Origin: Gammaproteobacteria bacterium
GTDB taxonomy: Bacteria > Pseudomonadota > Gammaproteobacteria > Steroidobacterales > SZUA-146
Direction: 5' to 3'
Assembly: GCA_013002925.1 (NCBI GenBank)
Contig: JABDLQ010000385.1
Coordinates: 1-15,674, forward strand
Length of the DNA stretch: 15,674 nt
The translations under genes were made by a program, and so were the position numbers. Position 1 is the stretch's first letter. Every line of letters begins with the position of its first letter. The notes beneath the pieces are model-generated. The model worked only from the letters and a program-made list of their open reading frames with translations, was not told the DNA's origin and did not search any database. Shown here piece after piece: positions 15,541-15,674 of the stretch.

Positions 15541-15674
15541 TTACTCGATAATTTTAGCGACCACGCCGGCGCCGACCGTGCGGCCCCCTTCGCGTATCGC
15601 AAAACGCAAGCCATCTTCCATGGCAATCGGCGCAATCAGCTCAACCACCATCTGGATGTTGTCTCCCGGCATCA
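15541..15674 (-). CDS. tuf: Elongation factor Tu, C-terminal fragment (runs off the right edge)
   Basis: The last 43 codons (from MPGDNIQMVVELIAPIAMED) plus a TAA stop are visible, ending GRTVGAGVVAKIIE. This is the final part of EF-Tu domain 3, which binds aminoacyl-tRNA and EF-Ts. It is a second tuf copy, distinct from the one starting at 136, and lies in the tufB-like position upstream of tRNA-Trp and secE. The start and GTPase domain lie outside the window. Confidence 0.97.
   Translation of the reverse strand, partial: MPGDNIQMVVELIAPIAMEDGLRFAIREGGRTVGAGVVAKIIE

Overview
This window is a core informational gene block of a gammaproteobacterium. Every real gene lies on the minus strand. 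Read in the direction of transcription (high to low coordinates) the order is: end of one tuf gene, tRNA-Trp(CCA), secE, nusG, rplK, rplA, rplJ, rplL, rpoB, rpoC, rpsL, rpsG, fusA, start of a second tuf gene. A tRNA-Trp gene between tuf and secE, with the rpoBC block running straight into the str operon, is the Pseudomonas-type layout and differs from Escherichia coli, where the two blocks are far apart. The proteins look gammaproteobacterial throughout: RpoC keeps E. coli numbering to beyond its catalytic aspartates, and SecE has three membrane segments. The genus cannot be named from the sequence alone.

Layout: positions 15541-15674 hold the last 43 codons of EF-Tu. A hairpin-containing spacer, tRNA-Trp, and the abutting secE and nusG genes follow down to 14459. 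Next is the L11-L1 unit (rplK, rplA; 14349-13223), preceded by a 109-base leader with a possible L1 target. A 242-base leader (12981-13222) folds into the L10-leader type of structure ahead of rplJ and rplL. The 188-base rplL-rpoB gap holds a strong hairpin like the E. coli attenuator. rpoB and rpoC (11831-3361) are complete. The 165-base rpoC-rpsL gap holds the best promoter in the window and an intrinsic terminator downstream of it. rpsL, rpsG and fusA are tightly packed and lead into the second tuf.

Together these genes make the two large RNA polymerase subunits, ribosomal stalk and decoding-site proteins, both GTPase elongation factors, the elongation factor NusG that couples transcription to other processes, and one subunit of the secretion channel. 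They are normally coordinated with growth rate. The visible control points are the L10 leader, the rplL-rpoB hairpin, and the promoter-terminator leader of the str operon.

I found no accessory cargo, mobile element, CRISPR array or previously unknown gene system. All protein-coding space belongs to well-known families, and the longest gap between genes is 242 bases. The observations worth a second look are regulatory: the str leader (3196-3339), a hairpin enclosing its -10 box, a 21-base rpsL-rpsG gap with no room for the E. coli S7 repressor site, the high share of TAG stop codons, and an acidic tail on RpoC.
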